This document shows positions 50,853 to 59,909 of a DNA stretch of 64,000 bases, one piece after another (positions within the stretch are counted from its first letter, which is position 1; the number at the start of each line of letters is the position of its first letter). This DNA is from Paenibacillus sedimenti (GTDB lineage: Bacteria > Bacillota > Bacilli > Paenibacillales > NBRC-103111). A model generated the notes under the pieces. The model had not been told where the DNA came from. It did not search any database and worked only from the letters and a program-made list of their open reading frames with translations. The translations under genes were made by a program, and so were the position numbers. The DNA is taken from NCBI RefSeq assembly GCF_014534655.1, contig NZ_JACVVD010000010.1, forward strand, positions 209,824 through 273,823. The letters are read 5' to 3'.

Positions 50853-52275
50853 GGGATTCGCCTCCAATAGCCGAGGCTGCAGCGATGGCGGAGTATACCA
50901 AAGCCGTATCCGCATGGCGAACCCAACTCCCTTCCGCTTTCGCCGTAACCTCTTCGCCAATCTCATAAACCTTCGCACCGCGTACATACGTCGCCTTCAC
51001 CCGGCAGCCGAATGTTTTGCCGATATAAGGACTGTGCTTGTGGCGGTACAGCAGGTCACTTTGCTCAAGCGTATAAGCCAGGTTCAGATCGACAAGAGCC
51101 AGATCGGCATCGGCGCCGAGGGTAATTTCGCCTTTGCGCGGATGTAAGCCAAATCGTTTAGCCGGCTCCAGCGACAGCATGCGGGCGATCTCCGTCAGCG
51201 GAATGCCTCTGCGCAGATGCCCCTCATCCAGCATAAGCTCGAGTGAGCTTTGCGCGCAGGAAATGCCGCCCCATGCCTCGAACATATCCCCCTGCTTCAT
51301 CGTTGTCGGACACGGGGAGTGATCGGAGGCGATGATATTCAGCGCGCCTTCGGCCACTTTCGCCCAAAGTCGCTCCTGGTCTTCCGCGCTGCGCAGAGGC
51401 GGCGCGCATTTGGCCAGAGGCCCGAGCCTCTCCAAATCCGCCGATGTAAGCGCCAAGTAATGCGGGCACGTCTCCACAGTGACGTCCATCCCTCTCGCTT
51501 TTGCCTCCGTGATAACTTGCACCGCTTCCGCGCTGCTGATATGCACGAAGTGCAGCTTGCAGCCCGTCTGCTCCGCATAGAAGAGCGCACGGTTAACGGC
51601 TTCAAGCTCGGCCAGAATCGGTCTTGTCGCCACATAGTCCAGCGCCCCCCGCCTACCTTCCGTCTTCGCTTGCGCCGCCAGTCTGGACACGATCGCCTCG
51701 CTTTCCGCATGGAGCGCCAGCACTTTGCCCAGTCGGGCGATTTCCTTCATCCCTTCATATAAGGTCAGGTCGTCCACCTCAGCGAAAATATCTTCGCCCT
51801 CTCCGCCCGGACAAGACATGAACGCTTTGAAGCCGACTACACCAGCCTCCGCTAACCCCTGCAATTGTCCCACGTTTCCGGGTACCAATCCACCCCATAG
51901 CGCATAATCCACATAAGAGGCGCCCTCGGCCGCTTCCAATTTGCTCGCCAGCGCGCTAAGTCGAACCGTCGGCGGAACGCCGTTGAGCGGCATATCGATA
52001 TAGGTCGTACAGCCGCCGGCAGCGAGCGACGCCGAACCTGTAGCGAACCCTTCCCAATGGCCAAGCGCCGGCTCATTGAAATGAACATGCGCATCGACCA
52101 TCCCCGGCATCACGTGCAAATGTTCCGCATCATATATGGCTGTAAGTTCCGAGACTGTCAGGTTTTCGCCAAGCGCAGCAATTTTGCCGTCGCGAATGCC
52201 AATGTCCAACCGGCGTACGCAATCTGCGAGGACGACCGTGCCATTTTTGATAACCACGTCAAACGGTTTATTCAC
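50845..52275 (-). CDS. pucH: allantoinase
   Basis: A 476-residue amidohydrolase that opens allantoin to allantoate. Metal motif GMVDAHVHFNEPALGHWEGF, the carbamylated Lys region VVGFKAFMSCPG, then LALHAESE, LHFVHISSAEA and the catalytic Asp in IIASDHSPCP. Normal length. It lies 27 nt after pucM. Confidence 0.95.
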   Translation of the reverse strand: MNKPFDVVIKNGTVVLADCVRRLDIGIRDGKIAALGENLTVSELTAIYDAEHLHVMPGMVDAHVHFNEPALGHWEGFATGSASLAAGGCTTYIDMPLNGVPPTVRLSALASKLEAAEGASYVDYALWGGLVPGNVGQLQGLAEAGVVGFKAFMSCPGGEGEDIFAEVDDLTLYEGMKEIARLGKVLALHAESEAIVSRLAAQAKTEGRRGALDYVATRPILAELEAVNRALFYAEQTGCKLHFVHISSAEAVQVITEAKARGMDVTVETCPHYLALTSADLERLGPLAKCAPPLRSAEDQERLWAKVAEGALNIIASDHSPCPTTMKQGDMFEAWGGISCAQSSLELMLDEGHLRRGIPLTEIARMLSLEPAKRFGLHPRKGEITLGADADLALVDLNLAYTLEQSDLLYRHKHSPYIGKTFGCRVKATYVRGAKVYEIGEEVTAKAEGSWVRHADTALVYSAIAAASAIGGESHE

Positions 52276-52302
52276 GAAAAACCCTCCCCGAACTAAAGCT
52301 TC

Positions 52303-52659
52303 TCAACTTCCGCGATAAGTATTATAGCCCCAAGGCGCTATCAAAAGCGGCACATGATAATGTGCATCCCGATTCGAAATCCCGAAACGCACCGGCACTT
52401 CATCCAAAAAAGCAGGCTCGGCAAGCTCCGCACCGCGTCCGCGAAAATATTCCCCTACATGGAATACAAGTTCATAAACGCCCGGCGTAAATTCTTCCCC
52501 GCCAAGCATCGCCCCCAGCACGCGTCCGTCGGCATTTGTCCGCTCTGTCCGCAGCAGCGTAGACTTCCCGTCTTGAAGCCGGAACAAGTCGATTCGAACT
52601 CCGCTTGCGGGGCATCCGCCGCTAATATCCAGCACATGCGTCGTCAACCCAGCGCTCAT
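52303..52659 (-). CDS. pucM: 5-hydroxyisourate hydrolase
   Basis: A 118-residue transthyretin-like enzyme converting HIU to OHCU. It begins LTTHVLDISGGCPA with the catalytic His, carries the Arg region NADGR and HYHVPLLIAPWGYNTY, and ends with the diagnostic YRGS. Its ATG overlaps the pucL stop by 4 nt, so urate oxidation, HIU hydrolysis and OHCU decarboxylation are made in a coupled manner. Confidence 0.96.
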   Translation of the reverse strand: MSAGLTTHVLDISGGCPASGVRIDLFRLQDGKSTLLRTERTNADGRVLGAMLGGEEFTPGVYELVFHVGEYFRGRGAELAEPAFLDEVPVRFGISNRDAHYHVPLLIAPWGYNTYRGS

Positions 52660-54122
52660 AGTCCCTCCAGATCACGCTTCGTCATGGAAAATCCTTGGAA
52701 ACCATACGGAGGCCGCGGTTCCGTGAACACTTTACCCTCACCGCTTGCTACCTGCTCCAAAATCGTTTCCCACGTACGGTTATTGGATTCGAACCAAATC
52801 TCTTTCAGATGAGGGAACCGTGTCAGCGCACGCTGTCCGATTCGATAAATGAGATTCTGAATGGACGGCGAGTGTTGTTCATGGAATACCGTATGCGCAA
52901 TGTCCCGTATTTGCTCTGCCGCCACATAGCCGCCACGATCAGCATCCAAAGCATCGGCAACATCCTCGTAATTCCAAGCGATATCCAGAAAAATGAATAA
53001 CGGACGATCGTACGATTCCGGAAGCGTCGTATACTCGTCTCTAACGAAGCCTGCGAAAGAGCTACCTTTCACCTTAATTAATTTCAGGTCGGCCACCCCG
53101 CCCGAGTGCTGAACGACCGATATCCCTTCTTCCGTCCGCACCACTTCGATCAGAGCCGTCGGATGCTCGTTCTGCGAGTAACGGTATACCAGATTGCTTC
53201 CAGTCCATCCATTGTTCCCTGGCACCGGCAGCACCTCAAAAGGCACCTGATCCGCCGTCATCTTGACCCCCGTCATTTGCGGGTAGGTCTCAAGAAACTT
53301 GCGTCCTGCAAACTCCAGAAAGCCCTCCGCCGTAGCCCCTTCATATTCCCCCGCTTTACGGAGAATGAAGTTCTTCATCGAATCCGTCGCAACGACCAGC
53401 GAGTTGTCGCCTTCTGAGAAGGAAGTGAAAAACTTTTCGCCGCTGACGGCTATTTTAATGTTCATCCCGAACAAAATATTGTCCCGCCCTGTAAAACCCG
53501 ATTCCGGAATTAACGTCACATTTGTAAGAGGCTTCGCATAGGAACGATATACCCATACGTCACCTTTACCGTAATACATGATTCGATCTGATCCATTCGT
53601 CTTCATTGCCTGTTCCTCCGCTTCACTAGTGATCATAGGTTCCAAACGAAAACGCCCGATTTTACAAACTTCTTGCAGCGCCTTCCCTAACTCCGTTTCC
53701 ATATCCCGTTCAATCCTAAGTCTGATGGCCTCGCGAATTGTTTCTTTGGTCTGGCCTTTGACCGCCATAATAAAAGGAAACTTGAACTTCCCCGTATACT
53801 GCTTGTTGAACGCGAGAAACTGTTCATATTCTTCAGGCGACAGCTGATTCAATCCGGCACCGGATTGCTCTTTCACGGAATGATCGGTCATTCGTACCCG
53901 CGTTCCCAGATCAGGGTGAGCCCGTAACAGCGAGAGCTGCTCATCCTTGCTTGCACGCCATACCTCCCGTTCCAAAGCGCTGATTAAATCTTGAAATCCG
54001 GCAAAAGGCGCCGAACCCCAAGCACGCTCCGCAATCCAAGGCGAATGCTCGAAGAGGGGGCCGAAGGCGTGAACGAAACCGTCTTGATCCAGCGCATTCA
54101 CATCTTTCACTGTGAGTTTCAC
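52656..54122 (-). CDS. pucL: fused OHCU decarboxylase-urate oxidase
   Basis: A 488-residue bifunctional enzyme. Residues about 1-160 are OHCU decarboxylase (HPDLGTRVRM, FPFIMAVKGQTKETI); residues about 175-488 are urate oxidase with YYGKGDVWVYRSYAKPL and YTTLPESYDRPLF. Bacillus subtilis PucL has the same fusion. I start it at GTG 54122, 7 nt after GAGGTGA. The ATG at 54182 lies in the -10 region of the promoter and would not be transcribed. First gene of unit 2. Confidence 0.93.
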   Translation of the reverse strand: MKLTVKDVNALDQDGFVHAFGPLFEHSPWIAERAWGSAPFAGFQDLISALEREVWRASKDEQLSLLRAHPDLGTRVRMTDHSVKEQSGAGLNQLSPEEYEQFLAFNKQYTGKFKFPFIMAVKGQTKETIREAIRLRIERDMETELGKALQEVCKIGRFRLEPMITSEAEEQAMKTNGSDRIMYYGKGDVWVYRSYAKPLTNVTLIPESGFTGRDNILFGMNIKIAVSGEKFFTSFSEGDNSLVVATDSMKNFILRKAGEYEGATAEGFLEFAGRKFLETYPQMTGVKMTADQVPFEVLPVPGNNGWTGSNLVYRYSQNEHPTALIEVVRTEEGISVVQHSGGVADLKLIKVKGSSFAGFVRDEYTTLPESYDRPLFIFLDIAWNYEDVADALDADRGGYVAAEQIRDIAHTVFHEQHSPSIQNLIYRIGQRALTRFPHLKEIWFESNNRTWETILEQVASGEGKVFTEPRPPYGFQGFSMTKRDLEGL

Positions 54123-54180
54123 TACCAAATCACCTCTAGTTCTTGGCATTTTCAACAAGCTCTTTATTAGAATTTGTTTC

Positions 54181-54223
54181 ATTGTAAATCCGTCCCGCTA
54201 TCGGGTCAATTTACATGACGCAA
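54181..54223 (-). promoter_or_regulatory. promoter and shared operator of the pucL unit
   Basis: TTGACC (54209-54204) and TACAAT (54186-54181), 17 nt apart on the minus strand. Plus-strand GTCAATTTACATGACGCAA (54205-54223) matches the other two purine promoters; TTATTGTTTTTTTGTGAAAA at 54247-54266 resembles the tail at the pucCDE promoter but lies farther upstream. Nothing else is evident between 54267 and 54600. Confidence 0.78.
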
Positions 54224-54611
54224 CTTTGTAAACTTTCATAACATCTTATTGTTTTTTTGTGAAAATACAAAGATGCCACCCTGGACCCGCACTGTAAGCA
54301 TCCTCAATACACCCGGATCCCTCAACGGCGCTCAGGCTTTCCAATCAGCCTAAAAAGGCGTGTAGTCCCAAAGGACGCTACTAGCGAACGATTAGACGCA
54401 AAATTCGAAAGGAATCTACCAAATAATGGAAGAAATAATAAAAGTCTTAAATTAAAGAATTATATTCGTTAATTATGGAAATTTGTTCTTTAATCGGCTT
54501 TTTGCGCAGTTCCCCCACTCTATTTGCGACTCTAAGGTCTGTATTAGCGAACAAGAGGCGCTGTAGAGGCGTCATGCGGCAGAGCGAGCGAGACCAACAC
54601 GACACATCAAC

Positions 54612-54646
54612 ATAAAAAACCGCCAGGATCCCATCCTGACGGTTTA
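54612..54646 (-). terminator. terminator after guaD
   Basis: AAACCG/CGGTTT with inner CAGGA/TCCTG and loop tggga, T-run on the minus strand; 11 nt after the guanine deaminase stop. Confidence 0.85.
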
Positions 54647-54656
54647 TCTACATACA

Positions 54657-55145
54657 TTACGACCAATATCCCTCGTGCGCAGCCACAGCTTCGTCTTCCA
54701 CCTCAGGAAATGGTCCTATAACCTCAATCGCTTTCGTGCCTCTCGCAAACACTTCCCGGCACGGTAAATCCAGCGTCGGATTCTGCTCATCTTCACCTGT
54801 GAGCTCCGCCAGCCGTTTCTCCGACATTGCAAAGACGACACGACCGACATTGCCCCAATAAATGGACCCTGCGCACATGGCGCACGGCTCAGTCGACGTA
54901 TATAGCGTGCACGCCCACAGCTCTTCTTTGCTGAATCGTTTGGAGGCTGCCTCCATTAACGTCGTCTCCGCGTGCCCCGTGCAATTGGACTCCGTGATTT
55001 CGATATTGCCTTGTTCCAGCAAAATCTCGCCACCCTGCCCCGCTAACAGCGCGCCAAACGGCGTATTCCCCGATTTTCTGGCCATCCGGGACAGCTCTAT
55101 ACTTCTTTTCAAATACGGAATGTGGCTTTCACGCTCACTCACCAC
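54657..55145 (-). CDS. guaD: guanine deaminase
   Basis: A 162-residue cytidine-deaminase-fold enzyme making xanthine from guanine. Zinc ligands are in GHAETTLMEAA and TSTEPCAMCAGSIYWG; the short Bacillus GuaD type, about 156 residues, not the long amidohydrolase type. Being the last gene of the importer operon it connects uptake of guanine with the xanthine dehydrogenase unit. Confidence 0.92.
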   Translation of the reverse strand: MVSERESHIPYLKRSIELSRMARKSGNTPFGALLAGQGGEILLEQGNIEITESNCTGHAETTLMEAASKRFSKEELWACTLYTSTEPCAMCAGSIYWGNVGRVVFAMSEKRLAELTGEDEQNPTLDLPCREVFARGTKAIEVIGPFPEVEDEAVAAHEGYWS

Positions 55146-55189
55146 AGCTCCCCCTTCCCATATATGTTCATTATTTAATATTTATGCCG

Positions 55190-56119
55190 TTAAAATCTTT
55201 GCTCTCGAATATAAGGAACTCCCAGCGCCTCTGGTGCGCCTGACGGTTTATTCCGATTTCGCCAGCCAAGGAACATCAATGCCACTATCGTGACGATGTA
55301 AGGAATCATTTTCAAAAAATAAGACGGAATATGGCTGCCGATCAGCTGCGCCCGGAACCCAAGGGTATCAAGCACGCCGAAAAAGTAAGCACAGACCAGC
55401 GCACGAACCGGATTCCACCTGGCGAATATGATCAGCGCCACCGCGATCCAGCCGCGTCCGGCCGTCATTCCTTCGTTCCACGTCGGTGTGTAGACCAGCA
55501 GCAAATCAGCACCTGCTATGCCAATGAGCATCGATCCGATGATGATGCAGCCATAGCGAATCGCCATGACGGGTATGCCCATAACGTCCGCCGTCGCCGG
55601 ATTGTCCCCGACCGCACGCAAGTGCAGCCCCCACGAAGTGCGATGAATGAATACGTGCATCCCAATCACAAGCACAAAGCTAACCCACGTAAAAAGATCC
55701 ATATGCGCAAAAACGCCCCCTATCAGAGGCATATTCTCCAGCCATGGAAGATCCAGCTTCGGCACAGCTCCCGGAATCGGCTGTCCGCTGACTTTTTTAC
55801 CCAGGTAGGCACTAAATCCTGTACCAAACAAAGTCATGGCCAGCCCGCTCACCACTTGATTGGCCCGCAGCGTTATACTGAGAAAGCCATGAACGAGACC
55901 GAGAACGCCCCCTACTGCAAGCACACAGAGAATGGTCAGCGCCAAACTGTCCGTTTGAATGAATACGAGACATGAGGTCACCGCGCCCATCAGCATCAGC
56001 CCTTCCGCGCCCAGCTGCATGACGCCGGATCTTTCAATCAGAATGCCGCCCAGCACAGCGATGAGCAGCGGCGTGCCCGATGAAACAGCGGCAGCAATAA
56101 TTTGTGTTACAGCATCCAT
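55190..56119 (-). CDS. ABC importer permease (nucleoside/purine type, NupQ-like)
   Basis: A 309-residue BPD_transp_2 permease with about eight spans. AVLGGILIERSGVMQLGAEGLMLMG and LRANQVVSGLAMTLFG are typical of the second permease of BMP-linked importers, and IGIAGADLLLVYTPTWNEGMTAGRGW follows. It lies 18 nt after the other permease and before guaD. Substrate should be a nucleoside or free purine. Confidence 0.9.
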   Translation of the reverse strand: MDAVTQIIAAAVSSGTPLLIAVLGGILIERSGVMQLGAEGLMLMGAVTSCLVFIQTDSLALTILCVLAVGGVLGLVHGFLSITLRANQVVSGLAMTLFGTGFSAYLGKKVSGQPIPGAVPKLDLPWLENMPLIGGVFAHMDLFTWVSFVLVIGMHVFIHRTSWGLHLRAVGDNPATADVMGIPVMAIRYGCIIIGSMLIGIAGADLLLVYTPTWNEGMTAGRGWIAVALIIFARWNPVRALVCAYFFGVLDTLGFRAQLIGSHIPSYFLKMIPYIVTIVALMFLGWRNRNKPSGAPEALGVPYIREQRF

Positions 56120-56137
56120 CTTAGCCCTCCTCCTTTC

Positions 56138-57259
56138 TCACCGGTTACGGCGTAACCTGATTTTCCCGGCCATTCCGCCTGCAATAAGGAAAAATAAAAT
56201 AGCGCCTTGAATCATCGAAGAGATGGACGAAGGCAGACCAATCGTTTGCACACTGTAACCGCCGACAATAAGACCGCCGAAAAGAACGGATGAAATGACA
56301 AGCCCTGCCGGATTCAACTTCGCCAGCCATGCGACGATGATCGCCGTATACCCGTAGCCCGGAGATATTCCGTACATGAGCCGGTGTGCGATGCCGGAAA
56401 CCTCGCTCATACCGGCAAGACCTGCCAGCCCACCGCTGATGATCATGACGACGAGCACGTGTCTGGAAATGCGAATCCCCGCATTCCTTGCAGCTTCCCC
56501 ATTCGCGCCAATGAGTCGGAGCTCGTAGCCCCATCGCGTGAAGCGAATCACAAAAGCGTAAAGCAGAACGGCAGCAATCGCAAAAACGACCCCCATATGA
56601 AGCCGCGAAGTACCAAATGTGGGCAGCGACTGCGCCGCCGTAAACATCGGGGAACCCGGGAAGTTGAAGCCCTTCGGATCTTTCCACGGGCCGAACACGG
56701 CATAATTCAGCCCCAGCATCGCCACATAGTTCAGCATTAAAGAAGTAATTAATTCGTTCACTTGAAAATAGGTACGAGGAATCGCGGTTAGCAACCCCCA
56801 AATACCGCCGGCTGCAATACTCGCAACAACCATGAAGGGAATCGATATGTACATCGGTAGATGAGGAAAATAAATCGTCACGGCTGTAGCCGCCATCGCG
56901 CCTGCAAGAAACTGACCTTCCGCACCGATATTCCATACGGAAATCCGATAAGCAATCGATACCCCAATCCCGCACAGAAGCAGGGGAATCGCCTTAACGA
57001 AAGTCTCTGTAATGCCAAAGGAAGAGCCGAACGCTCCTATTAGCATTTTGGCGTAAACTGTCATCGGATTCATCCCGTTCAGAGCAATAAATACGCCGCA
57101 CACCAGTAGAGCAAGCGCGATTGAAACGATCGTCATCCACCATGGACTTTCTCGGCCGGTAGAATCGATTTCAAAACGATATGGCAGATGAAACCTGGCT
57201 TTTCGCCTAGGCGGCGATTGTTCCACCGGGATAGCTCCCGCCGTTGATGGGTCACTCAT
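56138..57259 (-). CDS. ABC importer permease (nucleoside/purine type, NupP-like)
   Basis: A 373-residue BPD_transp_2 permease starting with a 35-residue cytoplasmic tail, then about ten spans. NIGAEGQFLAGAMAATAV, ELITSLMLNYVAML and LGANGEAARNAGI-like IGANGEAARNAGIRI identify the NupP/YufP group. Its ATG overlaps the ATPase stop by 4 nt. Confidence 0.9.
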   Translation of the reverse strand: MSDPSTAGAIPVEQSPPRRKARFHLPYRFEIDSTGRESPWWMTIVSIALALLVCGVFIALNGMNPMTVYAKMLIGAFGSSFGITETFVKAIPLLLCGIGVSIAYRISVWNIGAEGQFLAGAMAATAVTIYFPHLPMYISIPFMVVASIAAGGIWGLLTAIPRTYFQVNELITSLMLNYVAMLGLNYAVFGPWKDPKGFNFPGSPMFTAAQSLPTFGTSRLHMGVVFAIAAVLLYAFVIRFTRWGYELRLIGANGEAARNAGIRISRHVLVVMIISGGLAGLAGMSEVSGIAHRLMYGISPGYGYTAIIVAWLAKLNPAGLVISSVLFGGLIVGGYSVQTIGLPSSISSMIQGAILFFLIAGGMAGKIRLRRNR

Positions 57260-58827
57260 CTTGCAACCTCCTTATGAGAGCCGGCTTCGTGACTATGATC
57301 TTGATCCCGGAGACCGGCCATCAACATACCGATGTGCTCGCGTTCCGCTTCTTCCCGCGGGATGTTGCCTACGATACTTCCGCCGTAAAGCACAAGTATA
57401 CGATCGGCCAACTGCATCACCTCATCCAAATCCTCCGAGATGAGCAGTACCCCTCGCCCCTTGCTTCGCAGCTCTTCCAGCAATCGATGAACGCCTTCAG
57501 AAGCGCCTACATCTAGCCCTTGCGTAGGATGAACCGCGACCATCAGCTTCGGATCCTGATCGATCTCCCTGGCGAATAACAGCTTCTGTTGGTTCCCTCC
57601 GGACATTTGCTGTACAGGAGCATCAATAGACGGTGTCTTCACGTCGAACCGCTCCACAAGCGACTGCGACCAGCTCCTGTTGCTGCCTGTTCGGAGCATC
57701 CCAAAGCGCGAACGCTCTTTGGAACGATACGTCTTGAAAAGCAAATTATCAACCGCCCCCAGACTGCCCGCAAGTCCGCTCTTCATGCGGTTCTCCGGCA
57801 CATGGGCGATACCGGCCTCAATAGCACCGCGTACGGAACCATTCCGCAGCTCATGACCGTCGAACCGTACCTCGCCCTGCTGCCAAACGCGCAGTCCGTT
57901 GAGCACTTCAGCCAGCTCCTTCTGCCCGTTGCCGGAAACACCGGCTACACCGACAATCTCGCCTTCGCAGACATGAAAATCCAGACTGTCCAGCGCTTTA
58001 CGTCCATGATCCCCGTAGACATCCACACCTTTGACGATCAGCATCGGTTTTCCCGGTGTCCCCACACTCACGCTCGTGCGGCTCTCCAGCATTTCCTTGC
58101 CGACCATAAGCTGGGCCAGCTCCCGTTCGTTCGTTGCCGCTTTGTCCATTGTCGCGATCATCCGGCCTTTGCGCATGACCGAGATGCTGTCCGAGGCGTG
58201 CATGACTTCCTTCAGCTTGTGGGTAGTCATGATGACCGTTTTACCTTCCTTTTTCAGCCGGTCCAGTGTCTCGAATAACAGGTCTACCTCTCCCGGCGTC
58301 AATACCGAGGTCGGCTCATCCAAAATAATGAGATCCGCTCCGCGATACAGCGTCTTCACAATTTCAACACGCTGCTGTTCGCCGACCGACAGCTGCCAAA
58401 TCGGCCTGTCTGCCGGAAACGGCAGACCAAAACGCCGCGAGATCGCCTCGATCTCCTCCTGCTTATTCTTCATCCACCTAGGGCCCCGCAGAAAACCGGA
58501 TTTCTCGCCGAGCACAATATTTTCCGCAGCCGTCAATGTCTGCACCAGCCGAAAGTTCTGAAAAACCATCCCCACACCGAGCTTCATTGCATCCTTCGGT
58601 GATCGAATACGCACGGGCTCCCCATGGATGCGGATTTCCCCACTTGTCGGACGGTATACGCCGGAGAGCATGCACATCATCGTGCTCTTCCCCGCACCAT
58701 TTTCGCCCAGCAGCGCATGAATCTCTCCTGCCTTCGCCTTGAAATCGACATGATCGTTGGCTGTGACGGGGCCAAACTGTTTGACGATTCGTTTCATCTC
58801 AACCGAGTAACTTGCTTCGTTCCCCAT
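57256..58827 (-). CDS. ABC importer ATPase with two nucleotide-binding domains (NupO-like)
   Basis: A 523-residue double ATPase. Domain 1 has LLGENGAGKSTMMCMLSG, signature LSVGEQQRVEIVKTLYRG and Walker B LIILDEPTSVLTP. Domain 2 has the degenerate GVAGVSGNGQKELAEVLNG and MSGGNQQKLLFAREID. This arrangement is that of sugar/nucleoside importers of the RbsA/YufO type. First gene of unit 3, paired with two permeases, guaD and, at a distance, the BMP lipoprotein. Confidence 0.93.
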   Translation of the reverse strand: MGNEASYSVEMKRIVKQFGPVTANDHVDFKAKAGEIHALLGENGAGKSTMMCMLSGVYRPTSGEIRIHGEPVRIRSPKDAMKLGVGMVFQNFRLVQTLTAAENIVLGEKSGFLRGPRWMKNKQEEIEAISRRFGLPFPADRPIWQLSVGEQQRVEIVKTLYRGADLIILDEPTSVLTPGEVDLLFETLDRLKKEGKTVIMTTHKLKEVMHASDSISVMRKGRMIATMDKAATNERELAQLMVGKEMLESRTSVSVGTPGKPMLIVKGVDVYGDHGRKALDSLDFHVCEGEIVGVAGVSGNGQKELAEVLNGLRVWQQGEVRFDGHELRNGSVRGAIEAGIAHVPENRMKSGLAGSLGAVDNLLFKTYRSKERSRFGMLRTGSNRSWSQSLVERFDVKTPSIDAPVQQMSGGNQQKLLFAREIDQDPKLMVAVHPTQGLDVGASEGVHRLLEELRSKGRGVLLISEDLDEVMQLADRILVLYGGSIVGNIPREEAEREHIGMLMAGLRDQDHSHEAGSHKEVAR

Positions 58828-58937
58828 AAGCCCCCCATCCTTTCCCCTGTTCTAATTCTATATGTGCAAAACAGCATCTTCCCATTACAAGGAATCTGCT
58901 GCTTCGATTTCCGCCTAAGCCTTCAGGATTTCTCCTC

Positions 58938-58983
58938 ACTATAACGCCCGAATAATTTCCACGTCAATTTACCTCACACACAA
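58938..58983 (-). promoter_or_regulatory. promoter and shared operator of the importer-guaD unit
   Basis: TTGACG (58967-58962) and TATAGT (58943-58938) with 18-nt spacing on the minus strand, identical in both boxes and spacing to the pucCDE promoter. Plus-strand GTCAATTTACCTCACACACAA occupies 58963-58983. Further up, TTTGTATTTTGTAAAAAA near 59009-59026 resembles the tail at the other sites. Confidence 0.8.
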
Positions 58984-59040
58984 TTTGGTTGAAGTGACGA
59001 ACAACTCTTTGTATTTTGTAAAAAATACGGATTCAGCCCA

Positions 59041-59072
59041 TAAAAAAACGCCCCCAACTTTCGGGAGCGCAT
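59041..59072 (-). terminator. terminator of the sugar ABC operon
   Basis: GCGCTCCCG/TTGGGGGCG stem followed by TTTTTTTAT on the minus strand, 16 nt after the permease stop. Confidence 0.85.
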
Positions 59073-59087
59073 CGACCTTCAGATGCT

Positions 59088-59909
59088 TTATCCTTTCACA
59101 CTGCCGGCCGTAAGACCTTCGATAATCGTTTTTTGCAAAAATGCATAGATCAGGAGCACCGGAGCTACAGAAAAAACCACACCAGTACTAATAAGCGCAT
59201 AATTCGTCTGGAATGCGTTTCTGAATTGCACCATCCCCGTCGGCAGCGTCCGTAATTGATCTTTACTGATAAAGAAGTTAGCGAGCAAATATTCATTCCA
59301 GTTGCCAAGGAAATTAATAATAAATACCGTCACCAGCGCAGGCAGCGTGAGAGGTAAAATGATCCTGATAAATAACCCCGGCGAACTTAAGCCGTCCACG
59401 ATAGCCGCTTCCTCCAACTCATTCGGAATGGCCCGCATGAAGGCTGAAATGAGAAGGATGCTAAGCGGGATCGCGCCCGCTGTATAGGGCAGAAACAACG
59501 ACCAATGGGTATTCAAAATCCCCATATTCTTAACAAGTATATACTGGGCAATAAACAGCACATTACCTGGAATGAGCATCCCGATCAAAACAAACTGATA
59601 GAGCGCCTTGCTTGTTCTGGTAAATTTCATGCGCGTAATGGCAAAAGAAGCTCCTGCCGCCAGGAAAACCCCGGTCACCGCCGCGGACAACGAAAGGTAA
59701 ACACTGTTAAAGAAATAAACGCTTATTTTGGCCTTCACCCAGGTAGTTACGTAATTTTCAAAATATAATTGGCTTGGGAAGACAAAAGGATGCGCCGCAA
59801 TATCGACATTGCTTTCTTTCAAGGACGAAAACACAACGAATACAAAAGGGATCAATACGATCACCACATACACGAGTAAAATGATATGGGGCAGCAGTTT
59901 CTTAACCAT
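59088..59909 (-). CDS. carbohydrate ABC permease (MalG type)
   Basis: A 273-residue permease with six spans and the EAA loop ELEEAAIVDGLSSPGLFIRIILPL. Ends with TIIEGLTAGSVKG, the conserved C-terminus of CUT1 MalG-type permeases. Its start overlaps the stop of the other permease by one base. No ATPase is encoded here, so a shared MsmX-like ATPase elsewhere is expected. Confidence 0.92.
   Translation of the reverse strand: MVKKLLPHIILLVYVVIVLIPFVFVVFSSLKESNVDIAAHPFVFPSQLYFENYVTTWVKAKISVYFFNSVYLSLSAAVTGVFLAAGASFAITRMKFTRTSKALYQFVLIGMLIPGNVLFIAQYILVKNMGILNTHWSLFLPYTAGAIPLSILLISAFMRAIPNELEEAAIVDGLSSPGLFIRIILPLTLPALVTVFIINFLGNWNEYLLANFFISKDQLRTLPTGMVQFRNAFQTNYALISTGVVFSVAPVLLIYAFLQKTIIEGLTAGSVKG

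Noticed and set aside
54200..58990. Bacillus-type PucR boxes (WWWCNTTGGTTAA)
   Set aside because: The only TTGGTT near a promoter (58985-58990) fails at several consensus positions; the shared GTCAAYTWAC element fits all three promoters better.
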